Part shown: in pieces, positions 1 through 9,464 of the stretch
Layout: every line of letters begins with the position of its first letter
How positions within the stretch are numbered: position 1 is the first letter of the stretch
Assembly (NCBI GenBank): GCA_030620095.1
Contig: JAUTXW010005187.1
Location: 787,501-851,500, forward strand
Direction: 5' to 3'
Source: Kuschelorhynchus macadamiae
Lineage: Eukaryota; Arthropoda; Insecta; Coleoptera; Curculionidae
DNA length: 64,000 nucleotides
Translations under genes and position numbers: made by a program
The notes under the pieces: generated by a model
Database searches by the model: none
Seen by the model: only the letters and a program-made list of their open reading frames with translations
Told to the model about the DNA's origin: nothing

Positions 1-1684
1 ACGAAATAAACGTTCCTATTATACTGAACCGGATTGGTCAATACGTCATGTGACCCAAAATAAGTGAATAAGGTATCTTCCATTAGACATGTCTCCTGGA
101 AAAGGAAATCTTGTGATTAAAAGAAAATTTCAAACTTAAACGGTAATTTTTTTTACAAATTCACGTTGCCGCACAAATCAATGTATTTCTAATGTCACCG
201 CACCTTTAGAACGCTGCTTCTTGAAGTAAGGCAACATATAATTAGAAGATTTGAACCATATCAACAAACACACAATAATACATTGAAACACATGCAATAG
301 TGACGCTAAGAAAAGTTTGGTATCTAATACAATATTTTTTAGCAAATTAATTGCTTTAATGTTAAAATTTATTGTAGTTCCACGACCCGCTATTGGTTTT
401 TAAGCCACGCCGGTCACGTGACCCTGTAACAATCTTTACTCTAGACTATTATACTTTTTATAAGGATCCCTTGTCAATGAAAGTGGGATGGTCTAATACG
501 ATAAGTTGTTGACATATCTAACTAAAATTCTTGTTACTGACATATCTAACTAAAATTCTTGTTACTGGTGTAATCTGATCTGAGGCTTTGGGTATTTTAG
601 TTTGTATTTTAGTATTTTGCAATAAAAGTAATTTCTTTATACTGCTTAGAAACTAATACTAGAAACACATTACTATTCTTTGTATGAAAATGTTATTACA
701 TCATGTTTAAACATATTCACCGTAATATAAACATTGGTGTTCCTGGCTAGGCTTGGCATCGTCGTACGTTCGACCGTATACTGTGAGGTAATCTTGGCAG
801 TGGCTAAATATGTAAATAATGAAGTCTATTTTTATTCTTACTCTAAGGCATATAGCCACGTAAAAAAAAACGTCAAGTGCAAAAGCCGGTTACAAGCTAA
901 TGTGATCAAAACAAGTCATACGACTTGTTTCACTTTTCTCTGAATAGAACTCTATATATGCATTATACAAATTATAAAAAATGATGAAGTAAAAAGTAGT
1001 AGAAAAAATTATATACATCACTCAGGAGGAAAATATTTTTCCTTCCTTGGATATTAATCTCCCCTACTGCGGGAGGAAAAACACTATTTTCCTCCATTGT
1101 TACATAAATAGCTACAAAGGAGTTTTTTTTAGAAAAACTTCCAATAATAATGTTTAATTCGGATTATTTCTCTTCTCTCTGTTGTATTGTGTAGTTTCTG
1201 CGGTTCAGTTTGCATCGAGAGAATAATATTTGTTCAAATAGGGGTAAAATTAACAATGTTATGCGCCCTTTCCCATTTACGACATTTGACAAGTATTGTT
1301 AATAATAATGTACCGTTTTACGATTTCATTCGTGAAAGTGGATAATGTGATTTACATTAGATTGTAATTATCATATTTTATCCCTATTATGTTTCGTATA
1401 TGCATCATAAATCTATTACCCATTATTCGCGGTATCTATTTTATGTATGCATAGTTAGTAGAGTACGTTGCGGATATCCTGGAGCTTGTATATTCAGTTC
1501 TAATTGACATGGTGTATATAAACTTTAATGCAGTATTTATGGAACTTTATATGTAATGCACACTGTCATTTAGCAATTTGCGCCTACCAATCTTTATAAT
1601 CTGTCTAATGGTGTCAGTAATAGGTTTAACTTTTTTAAATTTTGTTTCGTTTACTATACCGTTTTTTATATTACCTAATCTGAT
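1..1684. other. Unassigned flanking DNA left of the hAT element
   Basis: AT-rich sequence with only short open frames of no recognisable similarity. Apart from a 28-bp tandem duplication (510-565) I see no gene, RNA or mobile element in it. It probably represents the older sequence into which the hAT copy at 1693 inserted, or a decayed element that I cannot identify by eye. Confidence 0.5.
510..565. repeat. Two-copy 28-bp tandem duplication
   Basis: Positions 510-537 and 538-565 are identical 28-bp units beginning TGACATATCTAACTAAAATT. Perfect identity suggests a recent slippage or repair duplication. No coding content. Confidence 0.95.
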
Positions 1685-1692
1685 GCATCTAA

Positions 1693-4311
1693 CAAGGGCG
1701 TGCGGTGAAATTTTTAGAAAGGGAAGCAATTTTTAGAAACTTACCTATTCGTAACGTAATTCGATTCTTCGATCATTTTTTGCAAATTCGGTTGACGTCA
1801 TCATAAAAACGTCGATGCTCCGACATATTTTGGAGAAGCTTATTTTCAATGGACAACAGCGATGTATGCGAAAGGGTCCCATTGAATTTCTCACGAAATT
1901 TTTTATACCTTTAAGTGTTGAAAAATTGCGTTCTACTACTAATTCATACAATTTCGACATTTCAATGTAGACATCTTCCAACTCCTTGTCTTTTAAAAAT
2001 TGCATTACTTCCTACATTTTTAGTTCAGATCGCAGTAACACTCGATCGAAGAATTGGCCATAATGAAGAAGAAGAGATTTAAACGCATCTTCTGGAAAAG
2101 TTTTTCCTTTAAATGCATCAAAATTGCAGAGCTTGAGGAATTTAAAATTATTTAAACCGTTAAATCTATATTTATATTATATTTTATAATAATTTATTTG
2201 TTGCTGAATTTGATCGATTATTTCATAAAAGGGGCTTCTGTATGATGTTTGAACATCTCCCACCTTGTCCCTTCGAAGACGCTTGGCTTGTGGGTCTACA
2301 TTTAGCGTCATCGTTTTCTCCTAAAATAGGTCAAAGTCATCTCTTTTTTGGCTTAACATGGACTTAAAATCATCCACTTTTTTTGGGCAAAAAGCAATAT
2401 CATTTGTTTTAGTTTGTAATATATTAAAAACATTGTCCGAGAATGGAAATATTTCTGAAAATATGTTCAACAAATAATTAAAATTAAAATCTCGTTTCAA
2501 ACAGTCCAAAAACCCTTTCGAACTGTTTATTGCTTCTGAGTCCCAAGTTTTATTACTTTCTATTATATTCTTAAACAGTTCAACCAGTGATTCACGATTT
2601 TCAGATACTGTTAACACAAGTCTTCCATTATAGTTCCACCTAGTAGGAGCTACTTTGGGCAATCGTTTGTGGACAATGAAGTCCAAAGCTTGTGTACGTT
2701 TTGTTGACTTGGAAAAAAAAGCCATGCCACTTAAAGTAACACTTTAATGTGATTGATGGACTGGAATAAAACTAAATTTAATTTATGAGCAAAACAATGG
2801 ACAAACACAGCACTTGGGAAAGTTTCTCGAACTTTAGTTTGCAGACCCCCTAATTGTCCTGCTACCTCTGCAACTCCATCATAGCTTTGAGCAACTAATT
2901 TTCTCTCCATTAATTCTTTATTAACGTTATGAACTACAGTATATAATGCATCTACTGTACGATTTTCGGACACATTCTTAAAACCTAAAAATCGCTCTAG
3001 AATACTTTCGTCTGCTTTAACGTAGCGTATTACTATAGATAATTGGCTAAAATTAGTGATATCAGTTGTTTTGTCCAGAACAATAGCAATGAACCGCGCC
3101 TCGCCAATCTCCTACTTAATTCTTTATAGAATAATGGTTGCAACAGCGTAAATTAAATCATTCTGGATTCGATTTGACGTTCCGCGAAAAACGCTAGACT
3201 GCTCTAAATGATTTTTTAAGCAATCATCATATTTAGCCATTAAACTAAGTAAATCTTGAAAATTTCCTGTATCTGAAGAAACCCTTGTTTCGTCATGACC
3301 TTTAAATCCCAATTCGTGCTGTCCGAGAAAACAAATAACATCGATAAGTCTTCTTAATATTTGCCTATTTTTATCGACTAGTTCACTGTGTTGGCGGTGA
3401 CTAATTTCCAACTGTTTATTAAGAGCGTGTTCAATTCTGGTTTTGCCGACGATTTTTCCTTTTATGACGGACTGCAAATGCGCTTTAGACGTAGTGTGTC
3501 TTTTTACAGCTTTATGGAAGTTGTTTAAATCGGAAAAAACAGTTTTATTGCAGAGACCTTTTTCATTTTCAAAAAGTAAACATGGCCAACAAAATAATTT
3601 ACTTATATTTTCACACCCTGTTAGCCATTTAAATTGTTCGTATTGTTTTTCCGGATAAAAATAATACAGTTTTTCATTTTTGTGTTTAAATTTTTCATAG
3701 GCGGTTTTGCCCTTCCTTTGGAAATTATTTGAAGTTTATCAGCGAAGTTTAATGTTTCCCTTTATTATTAAGACACACACCACACATTTACACACACTCT
3801 TCTTACTAAATTCTCCAACATTTTCAACGTTATTACCGACAGCTGAAGTTGACGATATTAGTATATCCACGTCCGTATTATTGTCTTCCATATCGCATCA
3901 TGCACGACGCGACGTACGTATCACACAACACATGGATTGCCGTTCAAACAAAGAACCTACTCCAACGATAGCTTCCGCCCCCACTTAAAGCAGGCGGCTG
4001 AAATGCGAAAATTGCAAACAGCCGGTGGAAAGTTTAATAACCTCTGGCTCGATTCACAGGAAGTCAAGCATACAAGACTTGGCTGCAGAGAAGCCAGCGG
4101 CCCGAATAGGTTCTATTCGATTTTCTATTGTGGCTGGGTCGGAGTCAAGGCCGCATTTAGTATGGGCTTGATAATTAAGACAATATTTTAGCATTTTTAA
4201 TATAAAGTAAATTAATGGTTTCCTATTTCAAAAATTACATTTTAGAAGATGTTTTGTAATTTTTTTTGGGGAAGCACTGCTTCCCTTGCTTCCATGGACT
4301 GCGCGCCCCTG
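1693..4311 (-). mobile_element. hAT-superfamily DNA transposon, copy 1, with 8-bp TSD
   Basis: The 2619-bp element starts CAAGGGCGTGCGGT at 1693; the reverse complement of its other end (4298-4311) reads CAGGGGCGCGCAGT, which is a short imperfect TIR of the CAGGG type usual for hAT elements. It is flanked by the identical 8-bp GCATCTAA at 1685-1692 and 4312-4319; an 8-bp duplication is diagnostic of hAT. The interior holds a broken minus-strand transposase of the TTF zinc finger/DUF4371/hAT-dimerisation type. The ends are well preserved while the gene is not, so any mobility would need a transposase supplied by another copy. Confidence 0.92.
1745..3891 (-). pseudogene. hAT transposase (ZMYM1-like, DUF4371 type), broken
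   Basis: A DDE transposase reading right to left. A plausible ATG at 3891 opens an acidic N terminus. After a break, a TTF-type zinc finger block (3480-3700, with FCWPCLLF and KRHTTSKAHL) is followed by the DUF4371-like region (3477-3124), the catalytic core (2973-2321, with AQSYDGVAEVAGQ, FVHCFAHKLNLVL, TRWNYNGRL) and the C-terminal hAT dimerisation helix (about 2005-1745, FSTLKGIKNFVRNSMG). In-frame stops and frameshifts near 3124, 2975, 2727, 2320 and 2010 separate the parts, so no functional protein is expected. Family placement rests on motif order and on the 8-bp TSD of the element. Confidence 0.88.
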
Positions 4312-4319
4312 GCATCTAA

Positions 4320-4883
4320 CTAACCTGTATGCATAACCCATTTGGATTTAACTAATTGCTTTTTTTGCTGAATTGGTTGGTAGAAATTGATATTTAACTG
4401 TTTTGCAGATAAGATAAAACCAGGTTATGAGCGGCATTTTCTTATAGGCATCTTTATTTGTTAGAATAACCGATTTGTTATTACTTTCAATTAGCGTTGG
4501 GCTAGGGTTCGATTCCCACATCCGGTAAAATAATTGTTTGGCTTTTTAGAGATTAGGTCATCTAGATCGACTCAGCTTTGCTATTCTACATATATCTTTT
4601 CAAACCAAGAACTTTTGATAAAGTGTGGAAACGCATTTTTATCGATTTTAGCATCTACTCCCCGCATGCTGCTGCTAGTGCAAAATTTGCCAAAATACCC
4701 ATGAATCTGGAGCTGGAAATTCCCATAGCCCTAACAGGTGGTGCTAAGTGTTACGTGTTTAGCATGTAGTACTGTTCCAGTCTGCAGTCTGATTGAGGTT
4801 TCGTTTTTTATTTTGTCATATCGAGCAATCTGTTACTTCAGATCTTTCTGGGTACAAGCCTACCTGATTAGGGTAAAGGCCCA

Positions 4884-4933
<50 letters not shown>
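4320..4933. other. Intergenic stretch with a tRNA-like B box and microsatellite
   Basis: No gene is recognised. GGTTCGATTCC at 4506-4516 matches an RNA polymerase III B box, as found in tRNAs and tRNA-derived SINEs, but I find no A box at the expected distance upstream and no cloverleaf. It may be a SINE relic or chance. The stretch ends in an AT dinucleotide run that abuts element A. Confidence 0.4.
4886..4932. repeat. (AT)n microsatellite
   Basis: About 47 bp of uninterrupted AT dinucleotide directly against the left end of element A. It obscures the target-site duplication of that element. Confidence 0.98.
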
Positions 4934-4950
4934 CGTCACCTGACTATTGG

Positions 4951-5214
4951 TTTGTTCTACCTCCAATTTTTTCATAAATTGACATTTTGACGGTTTCGTA
5001 TAAAGTAGGACTTGTTTGTTCTATCTCCACTCGAATTTATTTGTATTGCTGTTATTTGCCGAAATAAATTAGTCTATCTCCTATTTACTTACGTTAGTTA
5101 TGATTATTGGTTTGTTCTATCTACCATTACTAAATTTTTGTTCTACATAGAATAAAAAAGAATTCCTAAAGAGAATATTGGTTTGTGCTATGTTGAAAAT
5201 AATTTTGTATCTCC
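4951..5214 (+). repeat. Left subterminal motif array of element A
   Basis: Copies and variants of TTTGTTCTATCTCC occur at 4951-4964 (inside the TIR), 5015-5028, 5073-5081 (TCTATCTCC), 5111-5125, 5137-5146, 5178-5190 and 5204-5214, all in the same orientation. In other DNA transposons such arrays are transposase-binding sites; that role is inferred here. Confidence 0.75.
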
Positions 5215-5360
5215 TTTCTGGCCAATTGAGTATTCAAATTAAATTTTCGTCTTGGACCCCTTCATAATTTCATTACTTTATATGATCGAAAAGTTAGTAA
5301 GTATTGCGGGTTTTAGCGGGTTTTTATCCTAACGAAAAGTTGTAATTTAATTATACTAAA

Positions 5361-7790
5361 ATGAGTGATTTGAGTTCACCTGCACCTGAACTTACTCCAA
5401 ATACTCTAAGGTAAGTAAACCATTTGTCTAAAACTAATATTTAGGATAATCAAATGAAAAATGGGCTTAAATTTAAAAAATAACCATAACCTCAATCTGT
5501 AAATCTGTTTTATATTATAAAATACTGAAAGAATGAAGTGATTTTCATTACATTTTTTGTTTTTATTTTTAATTTAAAAAAATATACCTAGTTTATAATA
5601 TAATTATTTAGGAGCCTGTTTTGTAGGTATAAATTTTAATTTTTAGGATGATGAATATGATATTTTCCTCAGGGGAACCTAGTTCCTCTGTTAGTACCGC
5701 TACCACAAGATCTCAAAAACTTTGCATCGAGCGAGAACGAGTAAAAAGGGATTTATTTAGAGAAGTTGACATTGCGTCGTTGGGTATTGAACTTGAGGAT
5801 GGAGTTATTATCCACGGAAACAATATTCACGAACCCATTCAAGGTACCCTTAAATATTGAAACAAAATATTGTGATTTCCCGTAGTTGTTTTTATGTTTA
5901 CTTGTTTATTTCCTTAACTTTTTTTTCATGGTGGTTGCTGGCTATTTATTCTATTATTTGCTAGGTGGTACCATTTTGGAAGGGGAGCAAGTCCAAGACA
6001 CAAATAATAATAATACAAGAAACCCTTCTAAAAAAAAACTTACTAGGAAAAGGTTACGTGATTCCAGCAAGTGGGTAATGAATGTTAGGAAAAGAAAACG
6101 GGAAAATGGAGAAGAATATACGGATATTAAGGGAAAAGTACATGAACAGAGACAGGTGAAGAATGGTTGTAAACGTTCAAGTTGTAAATTTAATTGCGCT
6201 ACTAAGTTTAGTATTGTAAATCGGCAAGAAATTCATGATGCCTTTTGGTCACTTTCTGACACCAAGAAAACGCATTTTTACAGCAAATTTGTTATTCGAA
6301 AGCAAAAAGCACGGGTTCGCGGGGAAACTAATCGAAAAGTATTTTCTTTTGAATATTATTTTGAGAATAATGGCTCTGAGAAAGTACGCGTCTGTAAAGA
6401 CTTTTTCCTGGGAACGCTTGATATAAGTTCCCAAAGAATTTATTATTTTTTTTCTAAATTTTATAATGCTGAAACTGGAGTTCCAAGATCGCCTCTTAAG
6501 GGCAAAAACCAAAAAAAGGTTATTTCCGAATCGCAAAAAGATGAAGTAAGAGCCCATATTAAGTCGTTTCCGTTGGTGGCCTCTCATTATTGCAGGGCTA
6601 ATTCTCAAAAATTATATATAGAAAGTAACTTGAATTTATCTAAAATATATTCTCTTTATCGGTTGAAAGTAGACAATCCTGTTAAATATGTAATTTATTC
6701 AAGAATTTTTAACCATGAATTTAATATTGCCTTTCATAGGCCAAAAAAAGATGTTTGCGATAAATGCAACGAATTCAGACTTCAATTAAACCCTTCCGAA
6801 GAAGCTCGCATCTCTTATCAAATTCACGAAAAAAATAAAATCGCCGCTAAAAGCGAAAAAGATAATGACCGAAAAATTGGTGACAAAACAATTGCAGTTG
6901 TTTCTTTTGACCTCCAAAATGTCTTTTCCCTGCCTAAGTCAAATGTGTCATCTCACTTTTATAAACAAAAACTTAATTGCTACAACTTGACAGCATATTG
7001 CAATATTAATAAAACTGTTTATTGTTGCTTGTGGAATGAGGGTATGACCGGTCGTGGTGGGATTGACCTTGCTAATGCCCTAGTCAGAATTTTGACTGAA
7101 ATTGTTAAAAATATTTTGGGTTTGACGAAAATTATATTGTGGTCGGACAGCTGTGTCCCGCAAAATAAAAATTGCATAATGTCATTTGCTTTGCAAAATT
7201 TTCTTTCTTCACCTGAAAGTCTTAATGTGAACCTAATAGAACAAAAATTTTGTGAGCCGGGACACAGCTCTCTTCAAGAAGTAGACTGTGCGCATAGCGT
7301 AATTGAAAAACATATTAGGTTCGTAGACATTCACAGTCCGCTTTCACTTATGAGGGTATTGTTAAAATTACCCCAAGGTAAGCTAAATTTTAAAATTCTG
7401 CAAATGACAAATTCAAGTTATAACAACTATTCTCCTAAGTCTTTTAATCTTACGTATAACCTTGTTCCTTATACAAAAATTAAACATATTATTTATGAAA
7501 AGTCTGATATATTTAACATTCGGTATAGGAATTCTTTTGAAGATGAACTCATTATTTGCAACCTGAAGGGTAATGAAAAAAAGTTATTGCGAGCTACTAA
7601 TAAAAATAAATCAAAAAATACTTTAAACAAATTTCCATTAGCTCCACTGATGAAAGTAACAAGTTCGTTATCAGAAGAAAAAAAGAGTTCATTGTATTCC
7701 ATGTTAAATACTATGGAAGAGGATGACAGAAAGTTTTACAAAGAAACTGTTTTGAAAAACTGTGTTTACAAACCAAATAAAAAAAAATAA
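5361..7790 (+). CDS. Putative transposase of element A (DUF7869-like), three exons
   Basis: Predicted exons are 5361-5410 (ATG, donor GTAAGT), 5647-5843 (after TTTTAG, donor GTACCC) and 5965-7790 (after TTGCTAG). Phases match at both junctions and give one open frame of 690 aa. The N terminus is short and acidic. The third exon opens with a Lys/Arg-rich stretch (KWVMNVRKRKRENGEEY), then CxxxC-type cysteines, a CDKCNEF cysteine pair, and a C-terminal domain with SFDLQNV, ILWSDSC..QNKN, CEPGHSS and IEKH. The Asp residues of SFDLQ and WSDSC and a following D/E are candidates for a DDE catalytic triad; this is inference. From memory it resembles the multicopy insect proteins annotated with DUF7869. 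No frameshift or stop is seen, so the copy may be functional. Confidence 0.8.
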
Positions 7791-8224
7791 ATAGAAAACT
7801 TAAAAAGACAGGCTAGTAACTTATATTTTTTGCTCGATTTTTTGTTAAACTTGTTATTGTTGTTTTTGTTTGTAGTGGTCTGAAAAATATATACCTAGTT
7901 TTAGTTTTTTTTTACAGATTAGGTAACTATATTATACTACGCTGTTTTAAATCTGGCTTTTATTTTTTGTTAAACTTTCATTTTTATTACTTGCAGTGTT
8001 TTAAATTACATAAAATAATTTAAAAAATCTGAAATATGAAATTTACAAAATAGAGGAAAATTGATGTTTTTTGGTTGTATTTTATCAGCATGACTGATTA
8101 TTATTAGTTTTAGCATTTTTTTTTAATTTGACACTTTTTTTGTCAAACTTTTACCTTTTAGCAATGTATTTTTGTGTTAATGTTTATCTTGGATATTTGC
8201 AATAAATGTTATCTAATCGAATAT

Positions 8225-8310
8225 TGTTTTATTCTATATCCCCTTCTAGTAAGCTTTTTGCGCTATCTCCAAGAAAAAAATCATAATATCAAAGACTTTG
8301 TCCTATCTCC
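8225..8310 (+). repeat. Right subterminal motif array of element A
   Basis: Three variants of the left-end motif occur just inside the right end: near 8225-8243 (TTTTATTCTATATCCCC), 8261-8270 (CGCTATCTCC) and 8297-8310 (TTTGTCCTATCTCC). They run in the plus orientation, as at the left end, whereas the right TIR carries the motif inverted. Confidence 0.65.
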
Positions 8311-8522
8311 GTTTGGTTTTTTGACGATTTTTTTAAAATTCCTGGAGTTTAAACCAAAAAAAACCTAATAGGTGTAATCCTCACACCTTGTTAACATAAA
8401 TCCTTCACTTGAATTACTAAAAATTCAATTATTTCATTAAAATATTCAGTATCAAAACTTTAAAACGCTCTCCTGCACATTTTACAATTTTGGAGGTAGA
8501 ACAAACCAATAGTCAGGTGACG

Positions 8523-9105
8523 AATATTAATATTGTGTTTTCATTCCGAGTGTACATCCGTTCACTACTGTTGTTTAATAAGAATAGTTTTGCTGACGTT
8601 TCGCCAAAATCGCTTTTCCATTTTCGAAGCTTTCTTTCTCGCGTCCGATTAGAGACTGAGGTGTTGGTGACTGCGACGCTTCCTTTTATACCCCCACTCG
8701 GGGCCGAAGGTTATATCTGCGCGGGCGTTGGTCCTTATTTATGTTTTCCGAATGTTGCTGTTGTTGCGCTCCGCTTGATTTTTTTGTGGTCTTCCATACT
8801 CCTGGTAGTTTTAATGATTTGTTCTTTTTATTTAAATCACCTTGTTTTTCAATTTCTATTCTCGAATTATTCTGGATTTATAATGTACTATATTGGCAAT
8901 CTCCCTATACCCAAATGTTGTTGATGTAGGAATAGGGCTGAGGTTGATTGTTACTGATGCTGAGTTTATGTTCCGTTACTCTTGCTAATATTCGCCTGTT
9001 AATTTGCCCAACGTACAAATTTTCACAATCTTCTCACGGAATGCTAAATACTCCGTATTATTGATTTTGTGTTTTGGGTTTCCAAGTAGCTTACCTATGG
9101 TTGTT
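8523..9105 (-). pseudogene. Penelope-like element fragment (endonuclease plus terminal repeat), antisense
   Basis: Read on the minus strand this begins with the GIY-YIG endonuclease region (about 9105-8840: GKLLGNP, then a degraded YVGQT-like block and REIANI), followed by a PLE terminal region (8836-8530) with TATAAAAGG and GGCGAAACGTCAGC. The same landmarks occur in the plus-strand PLE that starts at 9106, so the two copies lie head to head. Frameshifts and stops disrupt the endonuclease. PLEs commonly insert with inverted or tandem partial copies, which fits this arrangement. Confidence 0.8.
8683..8690 (-). promoter_or_regulatory. TATA box in the antisense PLE terminal repeat
   Basis: TATAAAAG on the minus strand, preceded by GGGGG, in a segment that aligns with the TATA-containing part of the plus-strand copy at 9276. 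Conservation between two diverged copies supports it as the PLE promoter element. Confidence 0.55.
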
Positions 9106-9275
9106 TGTGGCTTGGAGACGAATCATTAAAACTACCAACAGTATGGAAAACATTAATCAACACATCTAAAATAAAAAAAAATCAAGATGGAATTAGCGCA
9201 ACAACAAGAAACATCCGGAAAACATAAATAACGACCAAAGGCCGCTCAGATATAACCTTCGACCACAAGTGGGGG

Positions 9276-9283
9276 TATAAAAG
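9276..9283 (+). promoter_or_regulatory. TATA box in the PLE terminal repeat
   Basis: TATAAAAG after GGGGG, matching the antisense copy at 8683-8690. It lies upstream of the RT fragment in the region expected to drive PLE transcription. Confidence 0.55.
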
Positions 9284-9300
9284 GTAGCTTCGCTGTCCTA

Positions 9301-9386
9301 GCATTCCCATCGACGAAGCACTGGACAAGATTGCTATGAACGAGCATTCCCATCAGCGAAGCACTGGGCAAGATTGCTATGAACGA
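9301..9386 (+). repeat. Two-copy 43-bp tandem repeat inside the PLE terminal region
   Basis: Units 9301-9343 and 9344-9386 both begin GCATTCCCATC and end GCTATGAACGA, with a few differences. They lie just downstream of the TATA box. Confidence 0.9.
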
Positions 9387-9464
9387 GGATTTTTCGGCCC
9401 ATATAATACAACTGTCAGAGCGTTGTCTTAAAAATACTTATTTCTCATTTAACGGGCAAATGTA

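Larger units (their letters stand above)
4934..8522 (+). mobile_element. Element A: complete DNA transposon with 33-bp perfect TIRs
   Basis: The first 33 bases (4934-4966, starting CGTCACCTGACTATTGG) are exactly the reverse complement of 8490-8522. Between them lies one spliced gene (5361-7790) and two AT-rich flanks carrying repeated copies of a motif that is also in the TIR (TTTGTTCTACCTCC). Size is 3589 bp. A target duplication is not resolved: the left flank is the AT microsatellite (ATAA), the right flank AATA. Element B at 24970 has the same plan and a related gene plus a clear 4-bp duplication, so this is a family and not a chance inverted repeat. The superfamily is uncertain; a Sola-like element (4-bp TSD) is one option. 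Confidence 0.85.

Noticed and set aside
4490..4540. tRNA gene suggested by GGTTCGATTCC
   Set aside because: Only a B box; no A box, anticodon stem or acceptor pairing found nearby.
4738..4977. Open frame with an Ile-Tyr repeat
   Set aside because: The repeat is simply the (AT)n microsatellite translated, and the frame runs into the TIR of element A.
4930..8526. 4-bp duplication for element A (ATAA/AATA)
   Set aside because: The two flanks are not identical, and the left one lies in a microsatellite that can change length; left unresolved.
8490..8924. Membrane-protein-like open frame rich in Leu and Phe
   Set aside because: It runs across the element A TIR and the antisense PLE terminal repeat; a shadow of non-coding sequence on the other strand.
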